Of a stretch of DNA of 64,000 nucleotides, positions 1 through 10,960 are shown piece after piece. The translations under genes and the position numbers were made by a program. The notes under the pieces are model-generated. The model worked only from the letters and a program-made list of their open reading frames with translations, was not told where the DNA came from and searched no databases. This DNA comes from Bradyrhizobium_A sp052115025 (lineage in GTDB: Bacteria > Pseudomonadota > Alphaproteobacteria > Rhizobiales > Xanthobacteraceae). Where the stretch lies: contig NZ_JBFRFW010000011.1 in the NCBI RefSeq assembly GCF_052115025.1, forward strand, positions 1-64,000, written 5' to 3'. The stretch's first letter is position 1. Every line of letters starts with the position of its first letter.

Positions 1-178
1 CTCCCGTCGTTGCTCCATCACCGACACCTTGCGCCATGGCATGGACCGACTCCCTAACAGCCTGTCCATGTATTGTGATGTGTCGGCTATGTCTCCGAAC
101 ACCCGTCGGTGATGTCCCCGGACTGAACATCAAGTCCGGCAATGACGCATCGGGTGTGGCGACGCCCCGGAAATACGA

Positions 179-211
179 TAGCCCGGATGAGCGCAGCGAC
201 ATCCGGGTCTG
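179..211. repeat. Palindromic intergenic repeat, TAGCCCGGATGAGCGC family, copy 1
   Basis: The unit opens TAGCCCGGATGAGCGC and closes ATCCGGG, so its ends pair. The same core recurs in this window near 13495 and 19335. A second repeat fragment (TCCGGCAATGACG) lies just before it at about 134-146. The first 226 bases hold no gene that I can support; they lie downstream of the PhoD gene and consist of repeat material. Confidence 0.7.
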
Positions 212-226
212 ACCACGCGAGACGAA

Positions 227-1843
227 CTACGCCTCGACCAGCCCCGGCTTGCCTGCCTCGATCACGAACGACTTCGCCGTCGCGACCGGCTGATCCGGCT
301 GCGAGATCTGCGCCACCACGCGGAAATCGGCCTGCCAGCGCTGGCGCGTCACGGTGTGGCGGTGATAGCCACGCTGGTCGCTGATGAATTTGAGATGCGG
401 ATTGTTGGCGTGCAGTGTATCCGCATTGCTCATCACCGCGACGCCGTCACCGCCCGACGAGATCGAGGTCGCCAGCAGCTCGACGGCGACGCAGGGCGAA
501 CTCGGCTCACGCCAGTCGAGATGCAGATCGAGCGCGACGCCGCGGTGCATGTCGCCGGTGAGCACCACCGGATTGGCCACCTTGGCCTCATGCAGGGTGC
601 GCAGCAGGCGGTCGCGCGCGGCACTGGCGCCGTCCCAGGCGTCGAGATTGATCAGCGGCGCTTCCGATGGCGCGAGCCAGGGATAGGACCGCCAGTCGAG
701 ACGGGCAAACAGCACCTGCTGCGCCAGCACCTGCCAGGTCGCCGGCCCTGCCGCCTGGGCGGCGCGCAGCCCTTCGGCGAACCACGCCTCCTGACGCGCG
801 CCCATCATGGTGCGCGACGGCTCGTCGGCAGCGGTGCAATTGGCCTTGATGCCGTCGCCGCAGGGCTGCTTGGAGCGATACTGCCGGGTGTCGAGCACCG
901 CGACATCCATCAGGCTGCCGACGCGGAAGCGGCGATAGGCGAGCACGTCCGGGCCGCGCGGCAGCAGCGCGTGCCGCACCGGCATGTGCTCGTACCAGGC
1001 CTGGAACGCGGCCGCGCGGCGGAACAGGAAGGCTTCCGCCGGCGTGTCCTTGGAATCGGTGTCCGCGGCCCAGTTGTCGGCGACCTCATGGTCGTCGAAG
1101 CTCGGCAGGAACGGGCACGACAGATGCGCGGCCTGCAGGTCGGGATCGCTCTTGTACAACGCATAGCGCCGCCGGTAGTCGGTCAGCGTGACACAGGGCG
1201 TGAAATCCTTCGGCATCTGGCGCGGCAGCGTGCGCCCGGCGCGGTCCACGGTGACGAAGCCGTGCTCGTAGATGTAGTCGCCATAGTGGAAGACGAAGTC
1301 GAAGTTCTCCGCCGCGAGATGCCGCCATGCGGTGTAGTAGCCGCTCTCGAACGCCTGACAGCCCGCGGCGGCGAAGCGCAGCTGCGCGAGGTCGGCGCCG
1401 GCTGCCGGCAGCGTGCGCGCGCGGCCGACCGCCGTTTCGACGTTGCCGGTGCGGAAGCGATAGAAATAGTCGCGGCCCGGCGCGAGGCCCTCGACCTCGA
1501 CATGGACGGAATGCGCCAGCTCGATCCGCGCCAGGGTGGTGCCGGTACGCACGATGCGCTGCATGGCAGCATCGTCGCCGACCTCCCAGGTCACCTCGAC
1601 CGGCTGCATGGTGAGACCGCCGCGCGGCTCGAGCGGCTGCGGCGCCAGGCGTGTCCAGATCACGAAGCCGTCAGTGGCCGGATCACCCGAGGCAATGCCG
1701 AGCGTGAACGGCGTCTTGTCGCCATCGGCGCGCGCGGGAGCGGAGCGGATCAGCGGCAGGCCGGGCGCCATCAGCCCGGCGGCGACAGCCCCCTTCAGCA
1801 GCGCGCGGCGGTCGAACATCGGATGACGGCGAGGATCGAGCAT
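227..1843 (-). CDS. phoD: Alkaline phosphatase D (PhoD family), Tat-exported
   Basis: About 538 aa. The N-terminus carries a twin-arginine signal (DRRALLKGAVAAG) followed by a hydrophobic stretch and an Ala-rich cleavage region, so export by Tat to the periplasm is likely. The body has PhoD hallmarks: an N-terminal FnIII-like part starting TPFTLGIASGDP, then YGDYIYEHGF, FDDHEVADNW, DTRQYRS and LTGDMH, which supply the metal and catalytic residues of this Ca/Fe-dependent phosphomonoesterase/diesterase family. I chose the start at 1843 (MLDPRRHPMFDRR); the ATG at 1819 is equally possible. The reading frame stays open further upstream but that part is Arg-rich and lacks signal-peptide character. 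The neighbour at 2197-3930 has another alkaline-phosphatase-superfamily fold. No Pho box was recognised. Confidence 0.9.
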   Translation of the reverse strand: MLDPRRHPMFDRRALLKGAVAAGLMAPGLPLIRSAPARADGDKTPFTLGIASGDPATDGFVIWTRLAPQPLEPRGGLTMQPVEVTWEVGDDAAMQRIVRTGTTLARIELAHSVHVEVEGLAPGRDYFYRFRTGNVETAVGRARTLPAAGADLAQLRFAAAGCQAFESGYYTAWRHLAAENFDFVFHYGDYIYEHGFVTVDRAGRTLPRQMPKDFTPCVTLTDYRRRYALYKSDPDLQAAHLSCPFLPSFDDHEVADNWAADTDSKDTPAEAFLFRRAAAFQAWYEHMPVRHALLPRGPDVLAYRRFRVGSLMDVAVLDTRQYRSKQPCGDGIKANCTAADEPSRTMMGARQEAWFAEGLRAAQAAGPATWQVLAQQVLFARLDWRSYPWLAPSEAPLINLDAWDGASAARDRLLRTLHEAKVANPVVLTGDMHRGVALDLHLDWREPSSPCVAVELLATSISSGGDGVAVMSNADTLHANNPHLKFISDQRGYHRHTVTRQRWQADFRVVAQISQPDQPVATAKSFVIEAGKPGLVEA

Positions 1844-2196
1844 CGAACAGGTCCACGGTTCAGCCCGCAGGGCGCGACGCCTTGCGGCAACAGCAACCGT
1901 GATCTGTAGCAGGCCTGTGAGACCGACGCATAACAAAAGCCGGCCGCCGCAGCTCGCCCGCGGCGGGAAAAAAAGCGGGGCCGCCGTACGCAACTGAATC
2001 GGCGGCCCCCTGTTCCAGCCATGTGAACGTCGCCGGTGATTTCTGGGGTCTCCGGCCAACACGGTGGAACAGCCCTACTGTTAGCAGGGCTATCGAACCG
2101 CGCATCCGAAGTCCGCTCTTAACCTAACCAGTCAACCTTACCGGCAGACGCCGTCATGTTACCGCCGCGAATTCATCGAGAACGCCGCGCGCCGCA
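1844..2196. other. Intergenic region upstream of phoD
   Basis: These 353 bases separate the phoD start from the end of the upstream sulfatase-fold gene, both on the minus strand. A GC-rich inverted repeat (CCGCCGC / GCGGCGG) sits near 1943-1965 next to a run of seven A on the plus strand. I see no gene, no convincing Pho box and no clear promoter. Confidence 0.4.
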
Positions 2197-3930
2197 CTAC
2201 AGCGCCTTGATATAACCGGCGTCGATGAGCTGGCGGTTGAAGCGCCGCGCCTCGGCGCCGTCCTGGCAGGCATAGAACAGCCCGCCGCAGCGAAGCATGA
2301 TCTTCTTCTGCTCCGTGAAGGTCGGGTCGAGCGGCAGGCCGGCCGCGTCCTGGATGACCAGCGGCAGATAGGCGCCGTCGATCGTGTCCATCGCGGTCGG
2401 GCTCGCCACCGGTTTGAAATTCACCGCGTCGATGGCGTAATAGGTGGCGAAGTAGCTGGGGTCGTGGGCCATCAGCTTCTTGCCGATATCGGCCTCGCTG
2501 AGGCCGGGGTCGAGCAGTTGCGGCGAGAATTCCGGCTGGTGGTCGCCATAGCGCACGATCAGGAACGGCTCGCTGGGAAACTGTTTCTTCAGCGCCGCGA
2601 CGAAGCCGGCATAGTCCCTGGCGCTCATCGCCTGGCGCCGCAGATATTCGTCGACCACCGGCGCGTTGCCCGGCGCGCGCCATTGCGGCGTCAGTTCGGG
2701 ACGGAATTTCACCTCCCAGGGGAAGTGGTTGGCTGCGAGATAGACGAACATGAACACCGGCTGCGGCCCCTTCTCCTGCGCCAGCAGGTTCAGCGCCTTG
2801 CCGTAGAAGAAGCTGTCGGGCTCGACGCCCCGGGCGCCGAGCGCGCGGGCGTCATGAAACGCCTGCATGCCGGTGGTGAGCTGGAAGCTCCTGGCGCTCA
2901 TGAAGCCGCCGAACGCCGGGTAAAGCGAGACGGTGCTGTAGCCGCAGCGCCGCAGCGCCAGCGGCAGGCCGCGCTCGACCCGCCCCGAGGCGATGCGCGT
3001 GACGAAGTAGGCGAACGGCCCGAACGAACGCGCGGAGAGACCTGCCAGCACGTTGTATTCGGTGAACCAGCTGGGGCCGCCATTGCTCTCGGCCAGGAAT
3101 TTGCGCGCCTTGCCGTCGTAGGACAGGAAATGGCTGCCATAGCCGGCCGGCACCTTGACGCCGCCGGCCGCGCGGATGTCGAAGCTCGATTCATCATGAA
3201 TCATGATGATGTTCGGCCGCCGTCCCGCCGGGGTGCAGGAATCCACCAGCGGCAGCTTGAGCGCCTCGGCCGCGAACGCATCCGATTGCATGAAGCCATA
3301 GTTGAGGAAATCCGAGACGGCGGTGACCCCCGAGCGCGCGAACTTGGAGACATAGCCGTCGTCGTAGTAGCCGCGCCATGCCTCGTCCGGCGATATCTTC
3401 GCGAGGCCGACCAGCGCGGCGAGGCAGCCGAGCAGTGCGGCCACCGCCGGCAGGCGGCGCAGGCGGAACGGATCGAGCCGCCACAGCGCCACCATCAGCG
3501 GCAGCACAAGGATGGCGGTGCCGATCGCCGACCAGCGCAGGTTCGGAAAGATGGTGAACAGGAACGCCACCGTGTCGCGATCGATCACCATGAGGTCGAC
3601 GAAGTTCGCGGTCATCTGCACCACGTCGTGCTTGAGCCGCGATAACAGGATCAGGGCCACGATCAGGGCAAAGGACAGCGCGCCCGACAGCGCCGGGCGG
3701 CGCAGCAGCGCGACGAAGCCGCAGTTGAGGATGCCCCAGGCCAACAGGAAGCCGAGCCGCGACATCAGGTCGGTCTCGGTCTGCAGCATCACCACCGCCG
3801 CGGCGAGGTGGGGCGAGGCGACCGCGAGCAGCCGCCACAGGCCGACCGAGGCAGCACCCGCGGCGACCGCGGCGCGGCTGCCATCAGGCGTCTCGGGATT
3901 GGGCAGGCCGGAATTGGGCGACGGCGCCAT
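2197..3930 (-). CDS. Membrane-anchored sulfatase/phosphoglycerol-transferase-like protein
   Basis: 577 aa. Residues about 25-190 contain four or five hydrophobic membrane segments; from about residue 235 a soluble domain begins with PNIIMIHDESSFD, the first metal-site motif of the sulfatase / alkaline phosphatase superfamily. Further on come YPAFGGFMSARSFQL, VYLAANHFPWE and IVRYGDHQPEF, the latter being the GDH metal motif typical of MdoB/LtaS/EptA-type enzymes. This architecture fits an enzyme that transfers or removes a phospho-head-group at the outer face of the inner membrane. The nucleophile usually follows the first motif as Thr or Ser; here Ser is available (DESS). The substrate cannot be deduced. 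The start codon at 3930 lacks a strong ribosome-binding site. Confidence 0.75.
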   Translation of the reverse strand: MAPSPNSGLPNPETPDGSRAAVAAGAASVGLWRLLAVASPHLAAAVVMLQTETDLMSRLGFLLAWGILNCGFVALLRRPALSGALSFALIVALILLSRLKHDVVQMTANFVDLMVIDRDTVAFLFTIFPNLRWSAIGTAILVLPLMVALWRLDPFRLRRLPAVAALLGCLAALVGLAKISPDEAWRGYYDDGYVSKFARSGVTAVSDFLNYGFMQSDAFAAEALKLPLVDSCTPAGRRPNIIMIHDESSFDIRAAGGVKVPAGYGSHFLSYDGKARKFLAESNGGPSWFTEYNVLAGLSARSFGPFAYFVTRIASGRVERGLPLALRRCGYSTVSLYPAFGGFMSARSFQLTTGMQAFHDARALGARGVEPDSFFYGKALNLLAQEKGPQPVFMFVYLAANHFPWEVKFRPELTPQWRAPGNAPVVDEYLRRQAMSARDYAGFVAALKKQFPSEPFLIVRYGDHQPEFSPQLLDPGLSEADIGKKLMAHDPSYFATYYAIDAVNFKPVASPTAMDTIDGAYLPLVIQDAAGLPLDPTFTEQKKIMLRCGGLFYACQDGAEARRFNRQLIDAGYIKAL

Positions 3931-4187
3931 GGGCGGGGACGCAAACCATCCGGCGGGTCAAGGCCTGGCGCTGGCGGAGGCCAGCAGGCGAACGGCGCGG
4001 CCGGCGGCTGCCGCCGTGTCATAAAAACGTAGTCAAACTGTCATGAATTCGCAACGTAGTCCTTTGGCCGCAGCGGCCCGGCTGCGGCGTTCAGCGCCAA
4101 TTCAGGTGCCGCCGCGGGCCAGCCAACCGATGGCCGGCGCAGCGCGGTGCCGCGTGAGCCCGGAACGGTCCGGTCCGCTCGGGTCGA

Positions 4188-5576
4188 TCAGCCCTCCGCC
4201 CTCCCGAGCAAGAGGCGACAGGTGCCGGCAGCCGCGAGCGACAGGACCCCCGCACCGAAGAACGCCAACATGAAGCCGGCCTGGCCGCCCGCAGCGACCA
4301 GCGCACCCAGCCCCGCGACGCCAAGGCAGAAGCCGAGCTGGCGCAGCGTGACGCAGATCGCCGCCGCCATCGCGGCGCGGCCCGGTGGCGCGGCACCGAT
4401 GGCCGCCGCCGTCACCTGGGCCTGGATCAGCGCTGCCCCAGCTCCACTGGCCAGCAGCGCAGCCGCCACGGCGCCCGCGCCGGCCCCGACGGCAACCGCC
4501 GCGACGAGATCGGCGAGGCCCATGATCGCGAGCCCGAGCGGAAAGAACAGCCGCGGCGGCCAGCGACGCGCCAGCACCGCGCCGAGCCACGGCACCAGCA
4601 GCATCGGCAGCGTCAGAGCCGTGAGCAGCCCGCCGGCCGCCAGCGGCGTCATCTGTAGCGGCCCCCGCGCCAACTGCGGCACATAGACGAGAAGCGACCA
4701 GTAGCCGACCGAGCTTGCCAGCGGCGCGACGCACATCGCCACGAAGCGCGGACCGCGTAGCAGCGTGAGGTCGATCGCCGGAGCACGGCTGCGACGTTCG
4801 ATTGCGACGAATGCGAGAGCAGCGAGACCAGCCGCGCCGAGCGGGATGGCCGAAACCGCACCGCCCAGCCGATGGCCCTCCAGCAGCGTGACGGCGAGCC
4901 CGCCCGCCGCGGCGGCCAGCGCCGCGCAGCCCGGCCAGTCCAGCGCCGCGCCGACCGCCCCGGCATCGCGCGATTCCGGCACACGCCAGCGGATCAGCAT
5001 CAGCACCGCCGCGCATGGCGGCAGGTTGAGCCAGAAAATCCAGCGCCAGCCGACCGTCGCCGCGACCAGCGCGCCGAGCGGCGGCCCGATCACCATGGCG
5101 ATGCCGATCACGGTGCCGTTGATCGCGAACGCGCGCGGCCGCGCCGCGACTGGCGTGGTCGCCGCGACCAGCGCCAGCGATGCGCTGGTGAGCGCGGCGC
5201 CGCCGACGCCCTGCAACGCCCGCCCCGCGAGCAGCATGACGAACGACGGCGCCGATGCGCACATCGCCGACGCCACCCCGAAGACCACTGCCCCGAGGGC
5301 GAACATCCGCCGCCGTCCAAAACGGTCCGCCAGCGTGCCGGAGGCCGGCAGGGCGAGCACCAGCCCCAGGCTGAAGACATCGATCACCCAGGCCGACGCC
5401 GCACCTGCCAGCGCGAAGTCGCCGCCGACATCGGCGAGCGCGGCCGCGAGCGCGGTGAGGTCGAACTGAAACAGGAAGCCGCCGATGCAGGTCGCCCACA
5501 GCGCCGCCTGAGCCGGCGTGACGCCGCGTGCGGAAGGACAGGCCATGGGATCGGAACACGGGGGATGAGCAGACAT
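4188..5576 (-). CDS. MFS drug-efflux-type transporter (DHA2 / EmrB-QacA-like)
   Basis: About 462 aa, hydrophobic throughout, with roughly 13-14 membrane segments. Family marks are the loop motif GTLADRFGRRRM after segment 2 and the antiporter motif IGPPLGALVAATVGWRWIFW near segments 5-6, typical of proton-driven multidrug exporters of the 14-helix group. The start at 5576 (MSAHPPCSDPM) gives a short hydrophilic N-terminus; 5546 is an alternative. It is divergent from the LysR gene at 5655, a common layout in which the LysR protein controls the exporter. The substrate is unknown. Confidence 0.8.
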   Translation of the reverse strand: MSAHPPCSDPMACPSARGVTPAQAALWATCIGGFLFQFDLTALAAALADVGGDFALAGAASAWVIDVFSLGLVLALPASGTLADRFGRRRMFALGAVVFGVASAMCASAPSFVMLLAGRALQGVGGAALTSASLALVAATTPVAARPRAFAINGTVIGIAMVIGPPLGALVAATVGWRWIFWLNLPPCAAVLMLIRWRVPESRDAGAVGAALDWPGCAALAAAAGGLAVTLLEGHRLGGAVSAIPLGAAGLAALAFVAIERRSRAPAIDLTLLRGPRFVAMCVAPLASSVGYWSLLVYVPQLARGPLQMTPLAAGGLLTALTLPMLLVPWLGAVLARRWPPRLFFPLGLAIMGLADLVAAVAVGAGAGAVAAALLASGAGAALIQAQVTAAAIGAAPPGRAAMAAAICVTLRQLGFCLGVAGLGALVAAGGQAGFMLAFFGAGVLSLAAAGTCRLLLGRAEG

Positions 5577-5633
5577 GGCGCCGAGGCTGCGGCTTCTCCC
5601 GCCGCCTTGCGAATGACGCTTCTTCAAAACCCC

Positions 5634-5648
5634 ATGAAACGATATCAT
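5634..5648. promoter_or_regulatory. Candidate LysR-type binding site in divergent promoter
   Basis: ATGAAACGATATCAT is an imperfect dyad (ATGA...TCAT) with the T-N11-A spacing usual for LysR-family sites. It lies in the 78-bp gap between the MFS gene and the LysR gene, immediately before the LysR start, so it could serve autoregulation and control of the exporter. Confidence 0.4.
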
Positions 5649-5654
5649 GGCGCC

Positions 5655-6560
5655 ATGCCGCGCCGCCTGCCGCCCTTTCAGCCGCTGCTCGCCTTCGACG
5701 CCGTCGTGCGTCACCGCTCGTTCACCCGCGCGGCGGCAGAGCTCGGTGTGACGCAGAGTGCCATCAGCCATCAGGTGCGGCGGCTCGAACAGTATTTCGG
5801 CACACCCCTGCTCGACCGGCGGCGGCCGGGCGTCGATCTCACCGGCGAAGGCCGCGCGCTGCTGCCTGAACTCACGGCGGCACTCGACACCCTGGGTGCG
5901 CTCGACGTCCATGTCCGCCGCGCTGCGCGCCAGCGCCGCTTGCGTATCGCCGCAGGCACAGCGCTGAGCACATGGTGGCTGGTGCGCCGGCTGCCGCGCT
6001 TTGCCCTGCAACATCCTGACATCGCCCTCGAGCTGACGCCGCACGATGCCGGCGCAGAGCCCGCGGACATTCGCATCGCCTGGGTGCCGGGCGACGAGGC
6101 ACGGCAGACGACCACGCAACGCCCGCTGTTTCGCGAGCAGGTGTTTCCGGTGTGCGCACCGGCACTGCGGCCGCCACAGGCCGCGCCCACTGCGCTGCTG
6201 TCGCTGCCCCTCATCTACAAGGACGCCGACCGCACCAGCGAATGGAGCTGGGAGACCTGGTTTCGCCGCTTCGGCCTGCATTACACACGGGCGCGCGGCA
6301 ACGGCCTGCAGCTTGGCGATATCGGACTGTGCCTCGCCGCTGCCTCCGAGGGGGCAGGCGTCGCGCTGGGGCGCTCACTGCTGGTCAGCGACGCCATCGC
6401 CGACGGCCGCCTGGCCCGGCTGTTTCCAGACGGCCCGGTGATGGAATCACGCAAGGTCCATGTCGCGCGCTGGCGCGCGGAGCTGTCCGGCGATGCGGAC
6501 ACCAGCGCCTTCGTCGGCTGGCTCGCCGACGAAACCGCACGGACCTGCGCCATTCAATAA
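5655..6560 (+). CDS. LysR-family transcriptional regulator (GcvA-like)
   Basis: 301 aa. The N-terminal winged helix-turn-helix reads LLAFDAVVRHRSFTRAAAEL then GVTQSAISHQVRRLE, the form seen in the GcvA/AmpR subgroup. The rest is a periplasmic-binding-like effector domain that ends with EWSWETWFRRFG and LGDIGLCLAAASEGAGVALG, also characteristic of GcvA relatives. The start at 5655 places the helix-turn-helix at the usual distance from the N-terminus; the frame is open far upstream but that is antisense to the MFS gene. Likely target: the divergent MFS gene. Confidence 0.88.
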   Translation: MPRRLPPFQPLLAFDAVVRHRSFTRAAAELGVTQSAISHQVRRLEQYFGTPLLDRRRPGVDLTGEGRALLPELTAALDTLGALDVHVRRAARQRRLRIAAGTALSTWWLVRRLPRFALQHPDIALELTPHDAGAEPADIRIAWVPGDEARQTTTQRPLFREQVFPVCAPALRPPQAAPTALLSLPLIYKDADRTSEWSWETWFRRFGLHYTRARGNGLQLGDIGLCLAAASEGAGVALGRSLLVSDAIADGRLARLFPDGPVMESRKVHVARWRAELSGDADTSAFVGWLADETARTCAIQ

Positions 6561-6578
6561 GCGGCGGCGCGGGCGCCG

Positions 6579-7976
<1,398 letters not shown>

Positions 7977-7991
7977 CACGCCAACCTCAAC

Positions 7992-8105
7992 CCTCATCCC
8001 GAGGAGCCCGCTCCGCGGGCGTCTCGAGGGATGAGGCCCGCACGTTCCGGCTCATTGGCCTCATGGTTCGAGACGCGCGGCCTTGCCGCGCTCCTCACCA
8101 TGAGG
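7992..8105. repeat. Pair of palindromic repeats (CCTCATCCC... and CCTCATGG... types)
   Basis: Two adjacent hairpin-forming units: 7992-8036 runs from CCTCATCCC to GGGATGAGG, and 8059-8105 from CCTCATGG to CCATGAGG, each with an inner GAGACGC/GCGGGCTCCT-type arm. The same two units occur side by side near 19199-19307 and 22095-22198. They fill most of the 221-base gap between sdaA and the amidohydrolase gene. Confidence 0.8.
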
Positions 8106-8197
8106 AGACAGACTGCAATGGAACCGATGAGCCTGGCTACACATGTTCCAGCCCTCATATTCGCGTCGCCTATTCGCGGCGATGTTAACCGCGAATA

Positions 8198-9391
8198 TCA
8201 GCGCCGTCCCGCGAGCGGGAGCTGCTGCTGCACCAGCGCGACCCAGTACGCCGCGCCCATCGGCAGGATGGCGTCGTTGAAGTCGTAATAGGGGTTGTGC
8301 AGCGGCGGATCGTTCTTGCCTTCGCCGGCGCCGATGCAGATGTAGGCGCCGGGGCGCTTCTGCAGCATGAACGAGAAATCCTCCGAGCCCATCGCCGGCT
8401 TGATGTCGGTCTGCACCAGCGCCGCGCCGACGAGGCTCGCCGCAGCGGCGATTGCCGCATCGGTCTCGGCCGGCGTGTTGATGACGCCGGGATAGCGCCG
8501 CTGGTAATCGAGCGCGATGGTCGCGCCGTGGATCTGCGCCATGCCGGCGCAGGTCTGGCGCATCGCCGCCTCGATCTCGTCCTGGATCTCGCCGTCGAGG
8601 GTGCGCACGGTGCCGCGCAGCACCACGGTCTCCGGCACCACGTTCCAGGTGTCGCCGCCATGGATCTGGGTCACGCTGATCACGCCGGCATCCATCGCGC
8701 CGATGCGGCGGCTGACGATCGCTTGCAGCGCATTGACGAGCTGGGCCGAGACCACGACGGAATCGATGCCCTTCTCGGGCGTCGCCGCATGGCAGCCCTT
8801 GCCGGTGATGACGATCTCGAAGGTGTCGAAGAACGACATCATGATGCCGGGCTTGATCGCGAACTTGCCGCGCGGGATCTGCGGGATGTTGTGCATGCCG
8901 TAGACGGCGTCGGCGGGAAACTTGTCGAACAGTCCCTCCTCGACCATGCGGCGGCCGCCGCCCTCGTTCTCCTCCGCCGGCTGGAACACGAACTGCACGG
9001 TGCCGCGGAACGGCTTGTGGCGCACGAGATGTGCCGCGGCGCCGAGCAGCATCGCGGTGTGACCGTCATGACCGCAGGCATGCATCTTGCCCGGGCGCTG
9101 CGACCTGTAGGCCGGATTGCCGAGTTCGTTGATGTCGAGCGCGTCGATGTCGGCGCGCAGCGCGATGCTCGGGCCATCGCCGTTCGTCAGCGAGGCGACG
9201 ACGCCGGTACCGGCGAGGCCGCGATGCGCCGGCAGCCCCATCTCGGTCAGCGCCTCCGCAATCACCTGCGCGGTGCGGTGCTCCTCGAACGCGGTCTCCG
9301 GGTGGGCATGGATGTCGCGGCGCCAGGCCACCATGCGGGCGCGGATGTCGGCAGCGATGTCGGGTTGGGCAGATTCGGGATGCTCAGACAT
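8198..9391 (-). CDS. M20-family amidohydrolase (N-acyl-amino-acid / hippurate hydrolase-like)
   Basis: 397 aa, the usual length of M20D dinuclear metallo-amidohydrolases. Metal ligands are visible in order: MHACGHDGHTAML (Cys and His), the Glu pair in FQPAEENEGGGRRM, YGMHNIP (His), and near the end MGSEDFSFMLQKRPG (His/Glu region). The enzyme should cleave an N-acyl or amide bond of an amino-acid conjugate in the cytoplasm. It lies 22 bases downstream of the DUF3100 membrane protein gene and is probably co-transcribed with it, which suggests that the membrane protein imports or exports the substrate or product. The exact substrate is not deducible. Confidence 0.9.
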   Translation of the reverse strand: MSEHPESAQPDIAADIRARMVAWRRDIHAHPETAFEEHRTAQVIAEALTEMGLPAHRGLAGTGVVASLTNGDGPSIALRADIDALDINELGNPAYRSQRPGKMHACGHDGHTAMLLGAAAHLVRHKPFRGTVQFVFQPAEENEGGGRRMVEEGLFDKFPADAVYGMHNIPQIPRGKFAIKPGIMMSFFDTFEIVITGKGCHAATPEKGIDSVVVSAQLVNALQAIVSRRIGAMDAGVISVTQIHGGDTWNVVPETVVLRGTVRTLDGEIQDEIEAAMRQTCAGMAQIHGATIALDYQRRYPGVINTPAETDAAIAAAASLVGAALVQTDIKPAMGSEDFSFMLQKRPGAYICIGAGEGKNDPPLHNPYYDFNDAILPMGAAYWVALVQQQLPLAGRR

Positions 9392-9413
9392 TGGAAGGAT
9401 CCGTCGGTTGGTA

Positions 9414-10760
9414 TCAGTGGAACAGTTCTGCGACCAGCGTGGCGCCGAGGAAGGTGCCGGCAGCGGCGGTGAGCGACACCACCACAATGCGCCAGCCAAG
9501 CTGACGGAAGATCGGCAAGTCCTTGGCGACCGAGAAACCGGCCAGGGCCAGCACCGGGGTGGTGAAGGCGAGGAAGTTCAGCTTGGCGGTCGCCGCGGCC
9601 AGGACATCGCTGAACGGCAGCAGGCCGGGAACGACGAGCAGGGTGGAGACCACCGACAGCACCAGCACCATCGGCAGCTTCGGCAGCAGGCGCTTGATGA
9701 CATCGATCACAAGCGCGATCGCCACCACCAGCAGCATGCCGAACAGCGACTGCGACACCGGCACCTTGTAGGTGAGCAGATTGCCGATGGTCACACCGCC
9801 GGTCATGATCGCCCAGGCGATCATGGTATCGACGAACGACAAGTCCTTCGCGCCGAGACCGCCGGCAGGGGCCAGCGCCACGCCTTCCGGCGCCTTGCGC
9901 CTGGAGAAGCGGCCGAGCACCGGCTCGAGGCGGTCGTACAGCCACGAGCACGCCGGCAGCGACAGGAACAGCGTGAAGTAGAAGCCCGCCACCTGGGTCA
10001 GCAGGTTGGACGCGGCGGCGATGGCGGTAAGCTGCGAGGCTGCCGAGGCCGGCTGCTGGCCGTTGATGGCGCCGATCGCGGCGGCCATCATGCTGGCGGA
10101 ACCGACGCCGGCGCCCATCGCCAGCGAGCGCGGATCGAAGATGTGCAGGCTGGTGACGAAGCCGGCCAGCAGCGCGATGAACAGCGCGCCGAGCACGGTG
10201 CCGGTGATGTATTCGGCGAGCACGCCGCGGCCTTCGGCCGAGGCCATGCCGTACTTCTCGCCGATGATGACGAGGTTGCCTTCACGGCCGATGGAGAAGG
10301 TGGCGCCGACCGCCTCGCGCTTGACGCCGAGCAGCAGCGCCAGCGGCAGGCCCAGCACCAGCGTGCCGAAGGTGTGACCGAATTCCTGGAACAGCAGCGC
10401 CCAGCCGGCTTGCTTCACCTGCGGCAGCGCACTGCCGACGGTGAGGCCGAGCTTGACCACGAACAGCAGCAACCCGACGTTGAGCAGGTCGCCGGCGAAC
10501 GCCTGCAAGGCGGGCTCGATCCGCGCCACGCTCGGCAGCAGCCGCTGCGCCACGCCCCAGGCGGCGGCGATCAGCAGCGCCCACACCATGGGTTGCAGCA
10601 GCACCTTGCCCGGTCCGACCTGGAACTGGACGATGCCGATGGTCTCGGCGACGGCGACGATCGCCATCACGATGACGAAGAGCTTCAGCTTCGCCATCCC
10701 GGAGGATGTCAGGGGCACGGAGTTCGGTTCAGCGGCAGCGGCGGCAGTTGTCGTCGTCAT
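9414..10760 (-). CDS. DUF3100-type integral membrane protein, putative transporter
   Basis: 448 aa with about 11-12 hydrophobic segments. The sequence matches what I remember of the DUF3100 family (phrases such as DTMIAWAIMTGGVTIGNLL and VGSASMMAAAIGAINGQQPA), whose members often stand beside M20 amidohydrolases, as here. No transport mechanism has been assigned from sequence. The start at 10760 is supported by GGAG seven bases upstream. It is divergent from the LysR gene at 10961, and a perfect dyad lies between them. Family assignment is from memory, so the name is less certain than the membrane character. Confidence 0.7.
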   Translation of the reverse strand: MTTTTAAAAAEPNSVPLTSSGMAKLKLFVIVMAIVAVAETIGIVQFQVGPGKVLLQPMVWALLIAAAWGVAQRLLPSVARIEPALQAFAGDLLNVGLLLFVVKLGLTVGSALPQVKQAGWALLFQEFGHTFGTLVLGLPLALLLGVKREAVGATFSIGREGNLVIIGEKYGMASAEGRGVLAEYITGTVLGALFIALLAGFVTSLHIFDPRSLAMGAGVGSASMMAAAIGAINGQQPASAASQLTAIAAASNLLTQVAGFYFTLFLSLPACSWLYDRLEPVLGRFSRRKAPEGVALAPAGGLGAKDLSFVDTMIAWAIMTGGVTIGNLLTYKVPVSQSLFGMLLVVAIALVIDVIKRLLPKLPMVLVLSVVSTLLVVPGLLPFSDVLAAATAKLNFLAFTTPVLALAGFSVAKDLPIFRQLGWRIVVVSLTAAAGTFLGATLVAELFH

Positions 10761-10870
10761 TCGGCGCTCCAGATGTGATGCGGCGCTTGAGGTCGCGCGC
10801 GTGACCAACTCTGGAACTCGACTTTCAGAGAAAATCTGCCTTGCATCAATGACAGCGACAGTGATTATGT

Positions 10871-10887
10871 GTTGCATTTCATGCAAC
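10871..10887. promoter_or_regulatory. Perfect LysR-type operator palindrome
   Basis: GTTGCATTTCATGCAAC is a perfect inverted repeat (7-base arms, 3-base centre). It contains T-N11-A, the LysR-family signature, and lies in the 200-base gap between the DUF3100 gene and the LysR gene, so it is the probable binding site of that regulator. Confidence 0.7.
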
Positions 10888-10960
10888 GGTCACAATTGCA
10901 GCAGACAGCCGCACGGCGGCTCCGGCGACAGCTTTCGAGGTGGCGGCAGTGCTCGGCGAC

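Noticed and set aside
356..1909. Long plus-strand open frame opposite phoD (about 517 codons)
   Set aside because: It is the mirror of a GC-rich gene, with Arg/His/Gln/Gly-rich sequence and no family pattern; phoD on the other strand is clear.
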